A DNA stretch of 64,000 nt from Gimesia fumaroli. Its GTDB lineage: Bacteria > Planctomycetota > Planctomycetia > Planctomycetales > Planctomycetaceae. The notes under the pieces are model-generated. The model did no database searches and had not been told where the DNA came from. It saw only the letters and a program-made list of their open reading frames with translations. Every line of letters begins with the position of its first letter. Within the stretch, counting starts at the first letter, position 1. Both the position numbers and the translations under genes were made by a program. The stretch covers positions 3,571,164-3,635,163 of the forward strand of contig NZ_CP037452.1 in NCBI RefSeq assembly GCF_007754425.1, in the 5' to 3' direction. Of the stretch, positions 31,890 to 39,686 are shown piece by piece.

Positions 31890-32577
31890 CTTAGTCCTAA
31901 AAAAGCAGGCATTTTTTGGACATTCTACCGGGACTAAAAGTCCTGGTAGCAAAGTATAAAAACGTTGGTGCGGGATGAAACTCCACGCTGTAAGGGCTGG
32001 AAAACTAATTCTGCGAGCAGGCTCTCCTGAGTCGCTTTCGTCTGTTATGTTTTGCAAATTCTCTCGCGTCAGCGTTTTTAAATTTAATCCCGGTGTTACG
32101 GGCCAATAGAATAGTCCGGTACTCCGTTTTCTTTTCAGCAATCGCTTTTGCTGTTTTGGGTTCGCTCTATGCGCCTCTCTTTCCAATATCTTGGTATTTT
32201 CCTTTCATCAGGATTGACTTTTTGAATTCTCCATGCGCAAACTGACTCTCGCAAAACATTAACAGACGCGCGTGAGAATTCTTATCACCTTCTTTAAAGC
32301 CGTTATCTCAGCTCAAAGAAGATCGAGACCTTACGAACGTCTAAATTAGAAATTCGTTTGTTAGGTCGGCCCTTGTCTGTTGGGCATTTGCCGGTCTTTG
32401 GAGTTGAGTTCTATGCGGGGTTCTTCGGCGTGCTGCCTAATTTCAAGAACTAATACAGCCGGTTGATCGTGCGCGTTAAGCGCTGATCAACCGGCCCGCT
32501 TTTCTCAATCCTCCGAAAAATCACGACCAGAATCGTTGCGCTAAACGTACGCGCGTTTCTGTTTGAGGAGGTGAAAC
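31890..32577. other. Left edge of the integrated element, non-coding, with a long hairpin
   Basis: No convincing gene. A frame on the minus strand running across the tRNA is an artefact. At 32458-32495, GCCGGTTGATC and GATCAACCGGC enclose an inner GCGC/GCGC pair. This is a cruciform-like hairpin followed by CCGCTTTTCTC, a possible terminator or recombinase/regulatory site. attL should lie at the tRNA 3' end; the matching attR is beyond the window. Confidence 0.5.
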
Positions 32578-33951
32578 ATGTCTTTATGCCTTGGAGAGGC
32601 GGTGGAAAAATGGATAGTTTTTCCTGAGACGGAACGCGTTTGTTCATTCACGTTACAGGAGCTAACAAAAGATGCTCACAGGGAGGCACAAGGGATTGAG
32701 GACGGGGAACGCTTAGCAGGCACTGTTTCCTCGTATGGGCGAAATCAATTTATTGCGGAGACCTGCAATTATGATTACTTCAGTTATCAAATTCCCCAAT
32801 CAGTTAGTGGCTCGCGGAAACGAACTGAAATTTATATTAAGTCTAAGAGACTGCTTCGAGCAATATGTATTACCAGATATGGAGGATTCCCCAGAAGGAA
32901 CACTATCAATTTATCTGACTGCTTTAAATCATTGGGAGGCACGGACCAGAAATCCTCCGGTCGGAGAAATCACAAACGAAGTTCTACGGGAATTCAAACA
33001 GAGTTTCCTGAAAGAGAACTATTCTCCAGAGACCGTAAAAAAATATTGGCGACATATCCGCCGGATTCTTCGGCGCGTAGGTCCACCGATACAGGGAAAT
33101 CCACTTGGGGAGTCGATTATCGAACGCGTGCCGTACATGGCACCTCCCAAAAAACGATTCCGAAAGCTACCTCGAATCGTGACCGACGAAGAGATCAACG
33201 CCGTTTATGCAGCCTGCGACGTTGCCAAGTGGCCCTACACTTCGGCCTGCCCTACCCTGCTCTGGCGACTTGCCGTAGTTGTGTTCTACAACTGCGGACC
33301 ACGAACCCAGGACTTTTTTCGTTTACGATGGGAAGATGTGGATCTGGAATTAAAACGTGTTTCTTTCCTGGCTCAAAAAACATCCAAACTGCAAGGCATC
33401 CCTTTCCAAGACATCGTAGCCATGCATTTCGAATCGGTATTTCAAGAAGATTCAGAGTTTGTATTTTCCATTACAAAATGCAAACGTTCTTTGTATCGGC
33501 AATGGAAAGCAATACAGGATGCTGCCGGCATCAAGGAGCACATCGATTTTCGCGACCTCAGAGAGACTTGCAACTCGAATTTGAACGCCGCCAATCCAGG
33601 TGCGAATACGGGCAAGTGGGTTCTCGGTCATGGTCCGCGGGGAGTCAACGAAACGTATTATCACAATCCGACGCCGGAAGTAATCCAGGCTGTCGAAAAT
33701 TTAGAACAACCAGATTCGTTTTATTCGATTCTGGAATAACACATGACACGACGCGTAGGTCGTTAATCCTGTTTGCCAGACGAATCACCCAGTTTACTCA
33801 TTCAGAACTGTGCGTGTGGCCGCGTCGTGTTTTTCAATCCAGCATCGGCACTAGTTACCCAAACGCCCGTCGACCGAACATTCGGTTGGCGGGCGTGTTG
33901 CGTTTCAGCAATCTATTTTTGGAAGTCATTTTTTTGAACTCCGGAAGCTAA
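32578..33951 (+). CDS. Questionable ORF overlapping the integrase in another frame
   Basis: A 457-codon open frame begins at ATG 32578 right after the very strong site GAGGAGGTGAAAC. The first ~65 residues (from MSLCLGEAVEKWIVFPETERV) look protein-like. Beyond the integrase start the translation is Arg/Ser-rich and looks like a shadow of the integrase frame. Possibilities: a small leader or excisionase-type gene that has lost its stop, a coupled leader for the integrase, or chance. No family is recognised. Confidence 0.3.
   Translation: MSLCLGEAVEKWIVFPETERVCSFTLQELTKDAHREAQGIEDGERLAGTVSSYGRNQFIAETCNYDYFSYQIPQSVSGSRKRTEIYIKSKRLLRAICITRYGGFPRRNTINLSDCFKSLGGTDQKSSGRRNHKRSSTGIQTEFPERELFSRDRKKILATYPPDSSARRSTDTGKSTWGVDYRTRAVHGTSQKTIPKATSNRDRRRDQRRLCSLRRCQVALHFGLPYPALATCRSCVLQLRTTNPGLFSFTMGRCGSGIKTCFFPGSKNIQTARHPFPRHRSHAFRIGISRRFRVCIFHYKMQTFFVSAMESNTGCCRHQGAHRFSRPQRDLQLEFERRQSRCEYGQVGSRSWSAGSQRNVLSQSDAGSNPGCRKFRTTRFVLFDSGITHDTTRRSLILFARRITQFTHSELCVWPRRVFQSSIGTSYPNARRPNIRLAGVLRFSNLFLEVIFLNSGS
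32771..33739 (+). CDS. int: Tyrosine recombinase / phage integrase
   Basis: About 322 residues from ATG 32771 (GGAGA upstream). N-terminal SAM-like core-binding region (EITNEVLREFKQSFLKENYSPETVKKYWRH is spread over residues ~60-95). Catalytic domain: CGPRTQDFFRLRWEDV (first Arg), a Lys in AQKTSKL, FRDLRETC (second Arg; the usual His is replaced), WVLGH, and the nucleophile Tyr in NETYYHN. It probably mediates insertion into the adjacent tRNA-Phe. Confidence 0.9.
   Translation: MITSVIKFPNQLVARGNELKFILSLRDCFEQYVLPDMEDSPEGTLSIYLTALNHWEARTRNPPVGEITNEVLREFKQSFLKENYSPETVKKYWRHIRRILRRVGPPIQGNPLGESIIERVPYMAPPKKRFRKLPRIVTDEEINAVYAACDVAKWPYTSACPTLLWRLAVVVFYNCGPRTQDFFRLRWEDVDLELKRVSFLAQKTSKLQGIPFQDIVAMHFESVFQEDSEFVFSITKCKRSLYRQWKAIQDAAGIKEHIDFRDLRETCNSNLNAANPGANTGKWVLGHGPRGVNETYYHNPTPEVIQAVENLEQPDSFYSILE
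33863..33896 (+). terminator. Strong hairpin after the integrase gene
   Basis: A 16-pair stem (two G-U pairs) between arms beginning ACGCCCG and ending CGGGCGT, around a CA loop. It lies 124 bases past the integrase stop. Only a short T-rich tail follows, so termination is likely but not certain. Confidence 0.55.
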
Positions 33952-33983
33952 AAAACGCTTCCACTTTTTAAGGAGCTGATCTC

Positions 33984-34178
33984 ATGAAAAATTACGACGT
34001 GTTGCTACATCGTAAAGCAAATCTTGAGGAACTGAAGACCGTCGAAATTCGTGCTGCAAATGAAGACGAAGCTCGTCGGGAAGCTGCTCGTCGATATGGC
34101 CTGCTCGATTGGGTTGTTTGGGTTTGCAATGAAAAGCAGTACGTCGAAGGATACCAAAATTTCACAGTGACTGAATGA
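33984..34178 (+). CDS. Small phage-type hypothetical protein
   Basis: 64 residues, MKNYDVLLHRKANLEELKTV, mixed alpha/beta with EARREAARRYG in the middle. AAGGAG lies nine bases upstream of ATG 33984. It is the first of a co-directional run of early genes including csrA. No family recognised. Confidence 0.7.
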   Translation: MKNYDVLLHRKANLEELKTVEIRAANEDEARREAARRYGLLDWVVWVCNEKQYVEGYQNFTVTE

Positions 34179-34219
34179 GTCACTTTTTACTCTTTTGTTT
34201 CTAATTGAAAGGAATCGTC

Positions 34220-34405
34220 ATGCTTGTATTGAGCAGAAAGCTGAATGAATCAATCCACGTCGGAGACCAGGTAGTAATTCGCATCATCCAGATGCGAGGC
34301 GGCAAGGTTCGCGTCGGTATCGAGGCGCCTCGCGAAATTCAGGTGATTCGATCTGAACTTCGCGATCAACCAACAGACGAGGAACCACAGGCTAAAGCCG
34401 CATAA
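34220..34405 (+). CDS. csrA: Carbon storage regulator CsrA encoded on the element
   Basis: 61 residues: MLVLSRKLNESIHVGDQVV, the conserved CsrA/RsmA N-terminus, then VRVGIEAPREIQVIRSEL, the RNA-contacting strand with the critical Arg. CsrA dimers bind GGA motifs in 5' leaders and change translation or mRNA stability. AAAGGAA lies before ATG 34220. Located between two early genes of the element, so likely cargo that reprograms host or element mRNAs. Confidence 0.93.
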   Translation: MLVLSRKLNESIHVGDQVVIRIIQMRGGKVRVGIEAPREIQVIRSELRDQPTDEEPQAKAA

Positions 34406-34429
34406 AATCGCGAACAAGGAATGTTCGAA

Positions 34430-35584
34430 ATGAGTTCTAAGCAACAAGGCTACTTCAATTTCACACGGGGGAACAAGCTCCACATCCTCAGAGAGATTGC
34501 CCCTCTGATGCCTCACTCGCGTATGACGCGTGTCCTGAGAGCCATTGACGAACGACACTGGCAATTTGCGCGTGATCAATCAACGGTCACGCTTACCCAT
34601 CGCCAGATCGCCTCCTATGACGGGATGAGCGTTCCCACGGCCCGACGTGGGATTGCTGATCTGATGGAACACAACCTGCTTATCAAAAAAGAGATCGTCA
34701 CCAGTTACGGTCAGCAGGCGAATTCCTACCAGATTGTCTGGTCGAATTTAGACGCGATCGTCAACGATGGAGAACCGTTAACTGAGCCGGCTCCTGTTCC
34801 GGCTGAATTCACGGTCGACAATTCCGAGATTCCAGCTCCTGTCCTGGACGAGGAATTGACGCAAGTCCTTAAAGAAGGGGGTGATCACTGTGATCACCCC
34901 CCTGATCATGATGATCAACCCCCTGCTCACAGTGATCAGCCCCCCCCTGATCACCATGATCAGGCCTCTATATACCCGTTGATTAATATTAATAACCATC
35001 CACCCTCCCATAACCCTACGTGGTTGGTGGTGGAACATGATTTGAGATCTTTGGGAGTGGGGCGTGCGGTGCAAGCCGTAGCGTCGGCCCAGGACCGCGG
35101 CTGCTCTGCTGAAGAAATCCAGCGACTGATTGCCTACGCTCGATCAAAGCCGGGCGCGTACGGTCCTGGTGCCATTTGCAGACGCGTTACCGAAGCCTTT
35201 CCAGGCAGAGATCCCGCCGAGGGATGGCCTCCGGAAGATCCCCAATACCAGAAAGACCAGCGACAACAGCAAGCGCAACACGAACGTTCCCAGGGCGCTC
35301 AGGGAGTGGCTGAAATCCAGTCCCGGCGAAAAGCCAACCAGCAAGCCAGGGAAACGCTGGAACGTAATTTCGGGCCGCTCCTGGATCGTTTGAGCAAAGC
35401 AGAACTAAGCGACCTGGCTCGCGAATGCGGGCCGATTGTGTTCCAGAAAATGAATCGGGATCCAGCAGCATTCCAGTCTGGTGACTTCCGGTTGTTCCTG
35501 CTGACCAAACTCAAAGCCCGGCAAGCGGAATGCCTGGTGAACTCGACCTCCGCGGACGTAGAGGGACCTGCGTTCGTGGAATGA
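34430..35584 (+). CDS. Winged-helix replication-initiator-type protein
   Basis: About 384 residues from ATG 34430 (AAGGA nine bases upstream). Residues ~20-110 look like the winged HTH of phage/plasmid Rep or lambda-O-type proteins (VTLTHRQIASYDGMSVPTAR, then GIADLMEHNLLIKK). A His/Asp/Pro/Gln-rich repeat follows (residues ~150-180), encoded by the TGATCA repeat cluster, then a helical C-terminal half (RSLGVGRAVQAVASAQDRG). Replication initiation is inferred from the HTH type, the internal repeats and the early position. No helicase or primase is recognised nearby. Confidence 0.6.
   Translation: MSSKQQGYFNFTRGNKLHILREIAPLMPHSRMTRVLRAIDERHWQFARDQSTVTLTHRQIASYDGMSVPTARRGIADLMEHNLLIKKEIVTSYGQQANSYQIVWSNLDAIVNDGEPLTEPAPVPAEFTVDNSEIPAPVLDEELTQVLKEGGDHCDHPPDHDDQPPAHSDQPPPDHHDQASIYPLININNHPPSHNPTWLVVEHDLRSLGVGRAVQAVASAQDRGCSAEEIQRLIAYARSKPGAYGPGAICRRVTEAFPGRDPAEGWPPEDPQYQKDQRQQQAQHERSQGAQGVAEIQSRRKANQQARETLERNFGPLLDRLSKAELSDLARECGPIVFQKMNRDPAAFQSGDFRLFLLTKLKARQAECLVNSTSADVEGPAFVE
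34877..34962. repeat. Iteron-like TGATCA cluster inside the Rep-type gene (origin candidate)
   Basis: Seven TGATCA sites in 81 bases (34882, 34891, 34903, 34912, 34933, 34948, 34957), separated by C-rich runs. The first pair forms a perfect 25-base palindrome (34877-34901). The last pair forms CCTGATCA-CCA-TGATCAGG. An AT-rich stretch (34967-35000) follows, as expected for an unwinding region. Confidence 0.6.
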
Positions 35585-35596
35585 AAGTGAAAGAAG

Positions 35597-35914
35597 ATGA
35601 TTCAATCAATGGAGTCCACGTTTCGTTACTCTCCCCGCGGCGAGCTGAAACGGGGCGATCTATTTCGAGTCTCAGGCGGTCCCATCTATCGGGACAAACG
35701 CCGGCTCGGTCACCGCGGGACGTTTGAGTTTCTGTATGCGTTTCAAATCGGGAAACGCGTCTACATCGAAGCACGCGAAGTGGATCCGAATTACGGATAC
35801 GGCCGAAGCGCGACGCTGTTTGTGAGAGGTCGATCCTATCGCCGGCCGGCAACGCCTGGCGTGATGGTGAAAACTTACAAAGTCCGGAAGCTGAGAAATC
35901 AACAAACCGTTTAA
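35597..35914 (+). CDS. Small basic hypothetical protein
   Basis: 105 residues, many Arg/Gly/Tyr, beta-rich: RGDLFRVSGGPIYRDKRRLG, then GTFEFLYAFQIGKRVYIEAREVD. ATG 35597 overlaps a GAAAGAAG stretch; ATG 35609 is also possible. Follows the Rep-type gene by 12 bases on the same strand. The strand-rich, basic make-up would suit nucleic-acid binding, but no family is recognised. Confidence 0.6.
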   Translation: MIQSMESTFRYSPRGELKRGDLFRVSGGPIYRDKRRLGHRGTFEFLYAFQIGKRVYIEAREVDPNYGYGRSATLFVRGRSYRRPATPGVMVKTYKVRKLRNQQTV

Positions 35915-35957
35915 CCGATACGAATCGGAATCAAACCCATTACGAGAGGGAGTCAAG

Positions 35958-36218
35958 ATGCAAAAACAATTTACATCCAGCGTTGAACGCAACATCGAAA
36001 CCATGATTGGTTCCGATGGAGAGGTCTATTTATCTGCCAACGATCTTTGTGCTTTTATCAAACGAGGCTCTACAGTCACTCAGAAAATCGGACAGACAGT
36101 TCCGCATCCGTTGGTTGCAATGCAAACAAAAGCGATCTGCTCGGCGCTGAATACGCTTTCGAATTCGATCGAGATGACTGCTCGCAAAGAAAAAATGAAA
36201 CAGCCTTCGAGGAACTAG
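35958..36218 (+). CDS. Small helical hypothetical protein
   Basis: 86 residues, MQKQFTSSVERNIETMIGSD, then LSANDLCAFIKRG and a helical C-terminus. GAGAGGGAG lies upstream of ATG 35958. The next gene starts 12 bases after its stop, so it is probably in the early transcript. No family recognised. Confidence 0.65.
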   Translation: MQKQFTSSVERNIETMIGSDGEVYLSANDLCAFIKRGSTVTQKIGQTVPHPLVAMQTKAICSALNTLSNSIEMTARKEKMKQPSRN

Positions 36219-36229
36219 GAAGAGGTGTT

Positions 36230-36877
36230 ATGCAATTACAACAGCAAACTTTATTCGATGGTTTAGAAACAGAATTCCCAGAGCAAACGGAGTCTCTGGT
36301 ATATGTTGATCACTATCAAGATTGCAGTCATCTGTTCGTCGATCCGGAAACCCCACTGGATGAACTGCACTCTTTTGCAGAGTCTCTTAATCTCCCGGGA
36401 TCCGCATACAAGACGACGGGAGCAATTCCACATTATCGCTTGAACAAATCACAGCGGAACAAAGCGCTTGAACTGGGGGCGATGTCCTGTGATGACGCTG
36501 GTGTGGATGCGATGACGCACGCCTGGAAATTGCCGGTGATCGGGATCTGTGTCACAGTTTCGGCCGATCCTTCGGTGAAGATTTCAAAAGATGTGAGACG
36601 GACTTTTGGTTTCCGTGATCTACAGCCAGGTGCATTACTCAAAGCGGCAGTAAGGACACAAGGGCAACTCGGTGTCACGATCAAGGTGATTCGCGTTGTT
36701 GCTACCCGAAAAGAAGCATTGAGCAAAATGGAACACGACCATGAATACGGTCGACGGGAGGCGGCTCGTGAAGGGTATCCCCATTTGTCCGGCAAAGAAT
36801 TTGTGAATTGCTTTTGCAAGAAATACAAAGTGATCCCGGCAACGCCGGTGACGCGGATTGAATTTACTGATGTTTGA
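36230..36877 (+). CDS. DUF4031-like / ASCH-like two-domain protein
   Basis: 215 residues from ATG 36230 (AGGAAGAGG upstream). Residues ~20-85 resemble DUF4031 (VYVDHYQDCSHLFVD, LDELHSFAESLNL, then IPHYRLNKSQRNKALELGA). The C-terminal part, with GYPHLSGKEFVNCFCKKYK and the ending TRIEFTDV, resembles phage ASCH-type proteins. ASCH folds bind RNA or modified nucleotides; DUF4031 has no known function. It ends in TGA at 36875-36877, and the first copy of the 32-nt hairpin family begins at its last base. Confidence 0.6.
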   Translation: MQLQQQTLFDGLETEFPEQTESLVYVDHYQDCSHLFVDPETPLDELHSFAESLNLPGSAYKTTGAIPHYRLNKSQRNKALELGAMSCDDAGVDAMTHAWKLPVIGICVTVSADPSVKISKDVRRTFGFRDLQPGALLKAAVRTQGQLGVTIKVIRVVATRKEALSKMEHDHEYGRREAAREGYPHLSGKEFVNCFCKKYKVIPATPVTRIEFTDV

Positions 36878-36908
36878 ATGACCTGGTAAGGGTTGTTACC
36901 CGGTCATT
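36877..36908. repeat. 32-nt hairpin element, copy 1
   Basis: AATGACCTGGTAA - GGGTTG - TTACCCGGTCATT; one mismatch in the stem. It begins at the last base of the preceding stop. ATTTTTA-type tail follows (36908-36915). Confidence 0.85.
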
Positions 36909-36943
36909 ATTTTTAAGAACGTTACTGAAAGGAAATTGGGAAA

Positions 36944-37420
36944 GTGGCTCACTACGCAAGTCAGACAACGGTACCAGTTGAGCGATCGAGAGCTGAGATT
37001 ATGGGCGTTCTCGATCGCTATGGTTGTGATGGGATTTCAACACACCAAACCCAAGCAGCCTGGGGAATTGAATTTTACGTTCATAATCGAAAAGTCCGTT
37101 TTGCTGTCGAACATCCGGACAAGTCAGATCGGAAATATTCAGAGACTCCCAGTGGCCGACGAAAGCGAAACACGCAGTCAAAGAACAAAGCCTGGGAACA
37201 GGACCTGCGTCAGATCTACCGAGCGCTCTGCCTGATCATCAAAGCGAAATTAGAATACGTCGAATCCGGTCACGCAATTTTCGAACGTGAATTTATGGCG
37301 AACATTGTTGATCCGGTGACTGGCAAAACAATGGGCGAAGTCGTTCAGCCATTGATTGAAGATCGGTACGAAGGCATTGATAACCGCCCTGCTTTATTCT
37401 TGCCAGGACCGACGGAATGA
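36944..37420 (+). CDS. Phage-type hypothetical protein
   Basis: 158 residues beginning MAHYASQTTVPVERSRAEIM with GTG 36944. The opening (TTVPVERSRAEI, then YGCDGISTHQTQ) looks like a conserved phage protein family of unknown role. RTRK-type basic stretch near residue 70 (SGRRKRNTQSKNKAWEQDL) precedes helices. Its stop TGA lies inside hairpin copy 2. Start is 36 bases after copy 1. Confidence 0.7.
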   Translation: MAHYASQTTVPVERSRAEIMGVLDRYGCDGISTHQTQAAWGIEFYVHNRKVRFAVEHPDKSDRKYSETPSGRRKRNTQSKNKAWEQDLRQIYRALCLIIKAKLEYVESGHAIFEREFMANIVDPVTGKTMGEVVQPLIEDRYEGIDNRPALFLPGPTE

Positions 37421-37447
37421 CCGGGTAAGGTTAATTACCCACCCATT
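37416..37447. repeat. 32-nt hairpin element, copy 2
   Basis: AATGACCGGGTAA - GGTTAA - TTACCCACCCATT; outer and inner pairs kept, three central positions unpaired. The TGA of the preceding gene is bases 3-5 of the element. ATTTTA follows. Confidence 0.8.
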
Positions 37448-37477
37448 ATTTTAAACCATTTTAAGAAAGTCGAAACG

Positions 37478-37780
37478 ATGATTGAGAATCCAAAAGAAGG
37501 ACAGGAAGTAGTCTATATCTTGGAAAATGGCTGCCTTGATCGCGGTGTTTTAACTGAGATCAAAGAAGACTTCGCTTGGTTCGATGTGCGCGGAAGGAGG
37601 ATGGTGAAAGCGACCATCGATCTATACGAATCTGATGATCTAGATGGAATCATGGCGGGCCTTAAAGGGCTGATTGATAACTGTGAAATGACCATCGAGC
37701 TGATAGAGCTGGACAAAGCCAATGGCCGGCCGTATTTCAAAAAGCCGCTTTCAAACCAATCAACAGCAATGACCGGGTAA
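37478..37780 (+). CDS. Small acidic hypothetical protein
   Basis: 100 residues: GQEVVYILENGCLDRGVLTEI, SH3-like beta strands, then helices (IDLYESDDLDGIMAGLKGLI). It ends Ala-Met-Thr-Gly-stop, and these last codons (ATG ACC GGG TAA) are the left arm of hairpin copy 3. So the element contributes coding sequence here. AAGAAAG lies upstream of ATG 37478. No family recognised. Confidence 0.7.
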   Translation: MIENPKEGQEVVYILENGCLDRGVLTEIKEDFAWFDVRGRRMVKATIDLYESDDLDGIMAGLKGLIDNCEMTIELIELDKANGRPYFKKPLSNQSTAMTG

Positions 37781-37799
37781 TGGTGATTACCCACCCATC
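37768..37799. repeat. 32-nt hairpin element, copy 3
   Basis: AATGACCGGGTAA - TGGTGA - TTACCCACCCATC; same variant right arm as copy 2. The preceding gene stops at the TAA of the left arm. Confidence 0.8.
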
Positions 37800-37809
37800 A
37801 ATTTTTATT

Positions 37810-38073
37810 TTAGAAAGGAAGTCCAGCCCATAGATCGAGATAAGCCCTGAGCAATGGACCCACAAAAGTGTTTTGGGCAACCCAGATCAATGGAGCGTAG
37901 AAGGCAAATATTTCGTCTTCGATCACAACAATTAATTCTGGATGATGCACGGCAATTGCAAAGATAGGGCCCGAAATTAGCACATAAATCACTATCAAGA
38001 AGAAAAGTAGACTGGACAGACGGAAAAAGATTTTACTTGCAAAAGTAACTACAGGTTTCCTGTTCTTTGACAT
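37810..38073 (-). CDS. Small two-helix membrane protein
   Basis: 87 residues: basic start MSKNRKPVVTFASKIFF, membrane helix LLFFLIVIYVLISGPIFAIA, a polar acidic stretch, then a second hydrophobic segment (FYAPLIWVAQNTFVG). Opposite in strand to its neighbours, with its stop near hairpin copy 3. The ribosome site is weak. The hydrophobic pattern makes chance unlikely; no family is recognised. Confidence 0.5.
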   Translation of the reverse strand: MSKNRKPVVTFASKIFFRLSSLLFFLIVIYVLISGPIFAIAVHHPELIVVIEDEIFAFYAPLIWVAQNTFVGPLLRAYLDLWAGLPF

Positions 38074-38218
38074 TTGGCTTACCCATGAGTGACAAAATTT
38101 AGAAGATACAGTTTAAAATATCGAGGGGAAAAAAGAAATCATTATCTATCCCTCAAAAAACTGGCTGTGTCAAATGAACTATTACCTGCGAACTCAAAAG
38201 ACTAGTCCTAGCTGTCAG

Positions 38219-38251
38219 AAGTGTCCGGTAAACCGTTATTACCCGGACATT
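38219..38251. repeat. 32-nt hairpin element, copy 4 (variant)
   Basis: TGTCCGGTAA - 7 bases - TTACCCGGACA. Both arms changed together from GACC/GGTC to GTCC/GGAC, keeping pairing; the left arm lacks one G. ATTATTTTG follows. Confidence 0.7.
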
Positions 38252-38389
38252 ATTTTGTGCGCTGGATTGAGCCTGCTACGCTGCATTGAATTCGATCTGC
38301 AGTTGACTGATTGAAAAACCATAAGCTCCGACAAGCTATTGTTTGAAATGTTACTCTTGATTGGTATCATTGCAGAGGAGTCTGTAAGC

Positions 38390-38563
38390 ATGGATAGTGT
38401 GCACTTTGGGAAGTGTCCGTATGATCTGATGAGTGTAGACATCGGGTTCGCGTTTAAAGGGTATGCTAAAGAAAGGAAACTATTGTGGAAAAATCCATTG
38501 GGACAACACAATCAAAAAAGTCACTTCCTAAATGGCGAATCGTACTCTTGTCCATTCTACTAG
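38390..38563 (+). CDS. Possible 57-residue protein
   Basis: ATG 38390 follows AGAGGAG at nine bases. Residues: MDSVHFGKCPYDLMSVDIGF onward. Its last third overlaps the start of the next gene in another frame, which could couple the two. No family; could be chance. Confidence 0.3.
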   Translation: MDSVHFGKCPYDLMSVDIGFAFKGYAKERKLLWKNPLGQHNQKSHFLNGESYSCPFY

Positions 38564-39528
38564 GTCCATTTATTTGGCTTTTCACTCTAAGTCGGGATCG
38601 AGCCAAACTTGTGCTACTGCTTCTCGCCGCTTCTCTGGCATTCTTTTCTATTTTAAAATTTGGTCTTAATGAAGGTGTCTTTGGACGCTGGTATATTGAT
38701 TCTAGATCCGATGAAGAAGTTTACTTGCTTCTCTTCTGGATATTGTTTTTTTGCTGGCTAATTGCATTCGGATTTACAGTTTTTCGTTCGAAGGTCTTTT
38801 TCAACGAAAATTGGAGTCGACCGGATGTTCAAGTGCTTCTAACCAGAGTATTTGCAATTATAGCTTTAGTCGCCGTCACTGAAATATTTTTTTGGTTTAG
38901 TTCTGATCCAGTCATTTACTCATCAACGTGGAATTCTGACGTTCCAGACATAATTGAGATTCGTCCAGCGAAAACTGGTGCTCCGGTCAACATTTCGATC
39001 GAATCTGATCATAGTTTTTCCGTGAATTTCTCAACCAACCCTACAGGTGGAAATGATCTTGGTTCGGGACGTGTCGAAAATAGATCTACTGCGTTGGGTA
39101 CGTCTAAAGTATCGCGGTTCACTTTAGTTCCACAGCCCGGTTCAGCAGCATTCTACATTCATTGTAGAGAAGGTTCTTCGCCTTGGTCTGTGAGTTACCT
39201 TTCCATAACGGCTACTCAGGCCGGATCGCAAGCCAATACACAGCAGTCACCGCTGAAAAAATCAAACATTCCAAATTCAATCGCTTCAAGTACAGATCTC
39301 TCGAATGTACAAATTGCAGAGTTGACGAGGTTAAGAGATATGCTCGCTGCAAAAATTACGAATCTTCAGTCTGATATCGCCATCATCAACAATCAGATAT
39401 CTCAAGATCCAAATGATGTCCATTCTCCTCTTGTACGATTAACTAATGAAATCGCATTGAATGATTTAAGGACGTTATACGAACGCGTGAAAATAGAAAT
39501 CGCCCAAAGAGCGTTGATTTCGAGATAA
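38485..39528 (+). CDS. Multi-pass membrane protein with coiled-coil C-terminus
   Basis: 347 residues from GTG 38485 (AGGAAA five bases upstream). Hydrophobic helices lie at VLLSILLGPFIWLF, LVLLLLAASLAFFSIL, EVYLLLFWILFFCWLIAFGF and FAIIALVAVTEIFFWF. A beta-rich presumably external part (residues ~145-245) follows, and a helical C-terminus (LTRLRDMLAAKITNLQSDI) likely forms a coiled coil. No family recognised. Two hairpin elements (copies 5 and 6) follow its stop. Confidence 0.65.
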   Translation: MEKSIGTTQSKKSLPKWRIVLLSILLGPFIWLFTLSRDRAKLVLLLLAASLAFFSILKFGLNEGVFGRWYIDSRSDEEVYLLLFWILFFCWLIAFGFTVFRSKVFFNENWSRPDVQVLLTRVFAIIALVAVTEIFFWFSSDPVIYSSTWNSDVPDIIEIRPAKTGAPVNISIESDHSFSVNFSTNPTGGNDLGSGRVENRSTALGTSKVSRFTLVPQPGSAAFYIHCREGSSPWSVSYLSITATQAGSQANTQQSPLKKSNIPNSIASSTDLSNVQIAELTRLRDMLAAKITNLQSDIAIINNQISQDPNDVHSPLVRLTNEIALNDLRTLYERVKIEIAQRALISR

Positions 39529-39583
39529 ATACGACTTTAGAAGTCTACTCTTTGATTATAGGCTAATGTCCAGATCACTTCTT

Positions 39584-39615
39584 GAAGACCAGGTAAATGA
39601 TGTTACCCGGTCATT
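39584..39615. repeat. 32-nt hairpin element, copy 5
   Basis: GAAGACCAGGTAA - ATGATG - TTACCCGGTCATT, then TTTT (T run 39614-39619). One internal mismatch. About 55 bases after the membrane-protein stop. This copy most resembles an intrinsic terminator. Confidence 0.8.
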
Positions 39616-39640
39616 TTTTATGCGCGGTCCCGATTCTGTT

Positions 39641-39672
39641 AATGACCAAGTAACGACAATTACTTGGTCATT
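39641..39672. repeat. 32-nt hairpin element, copy 6 (covaried)
   Basis: AATGACCAAGTAA - CGACAA - TTACTTGGTCATT: a perfect 13-bp stem in which two G-C pairs of the consensus are both replaced by A-T. Only 25 bases after copy 5, with no gene between them. Confidence 0.85.
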
Positions 39673-39686
39673 AAATTTCAAAACCT

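Noticed and set aside
31800..32186. 128-codon frame on the minus strand across the tRNA
   Set aside because: It reads through the tRNA-Phe complement, a well-known kind of false ORF, and has no ribosome site.
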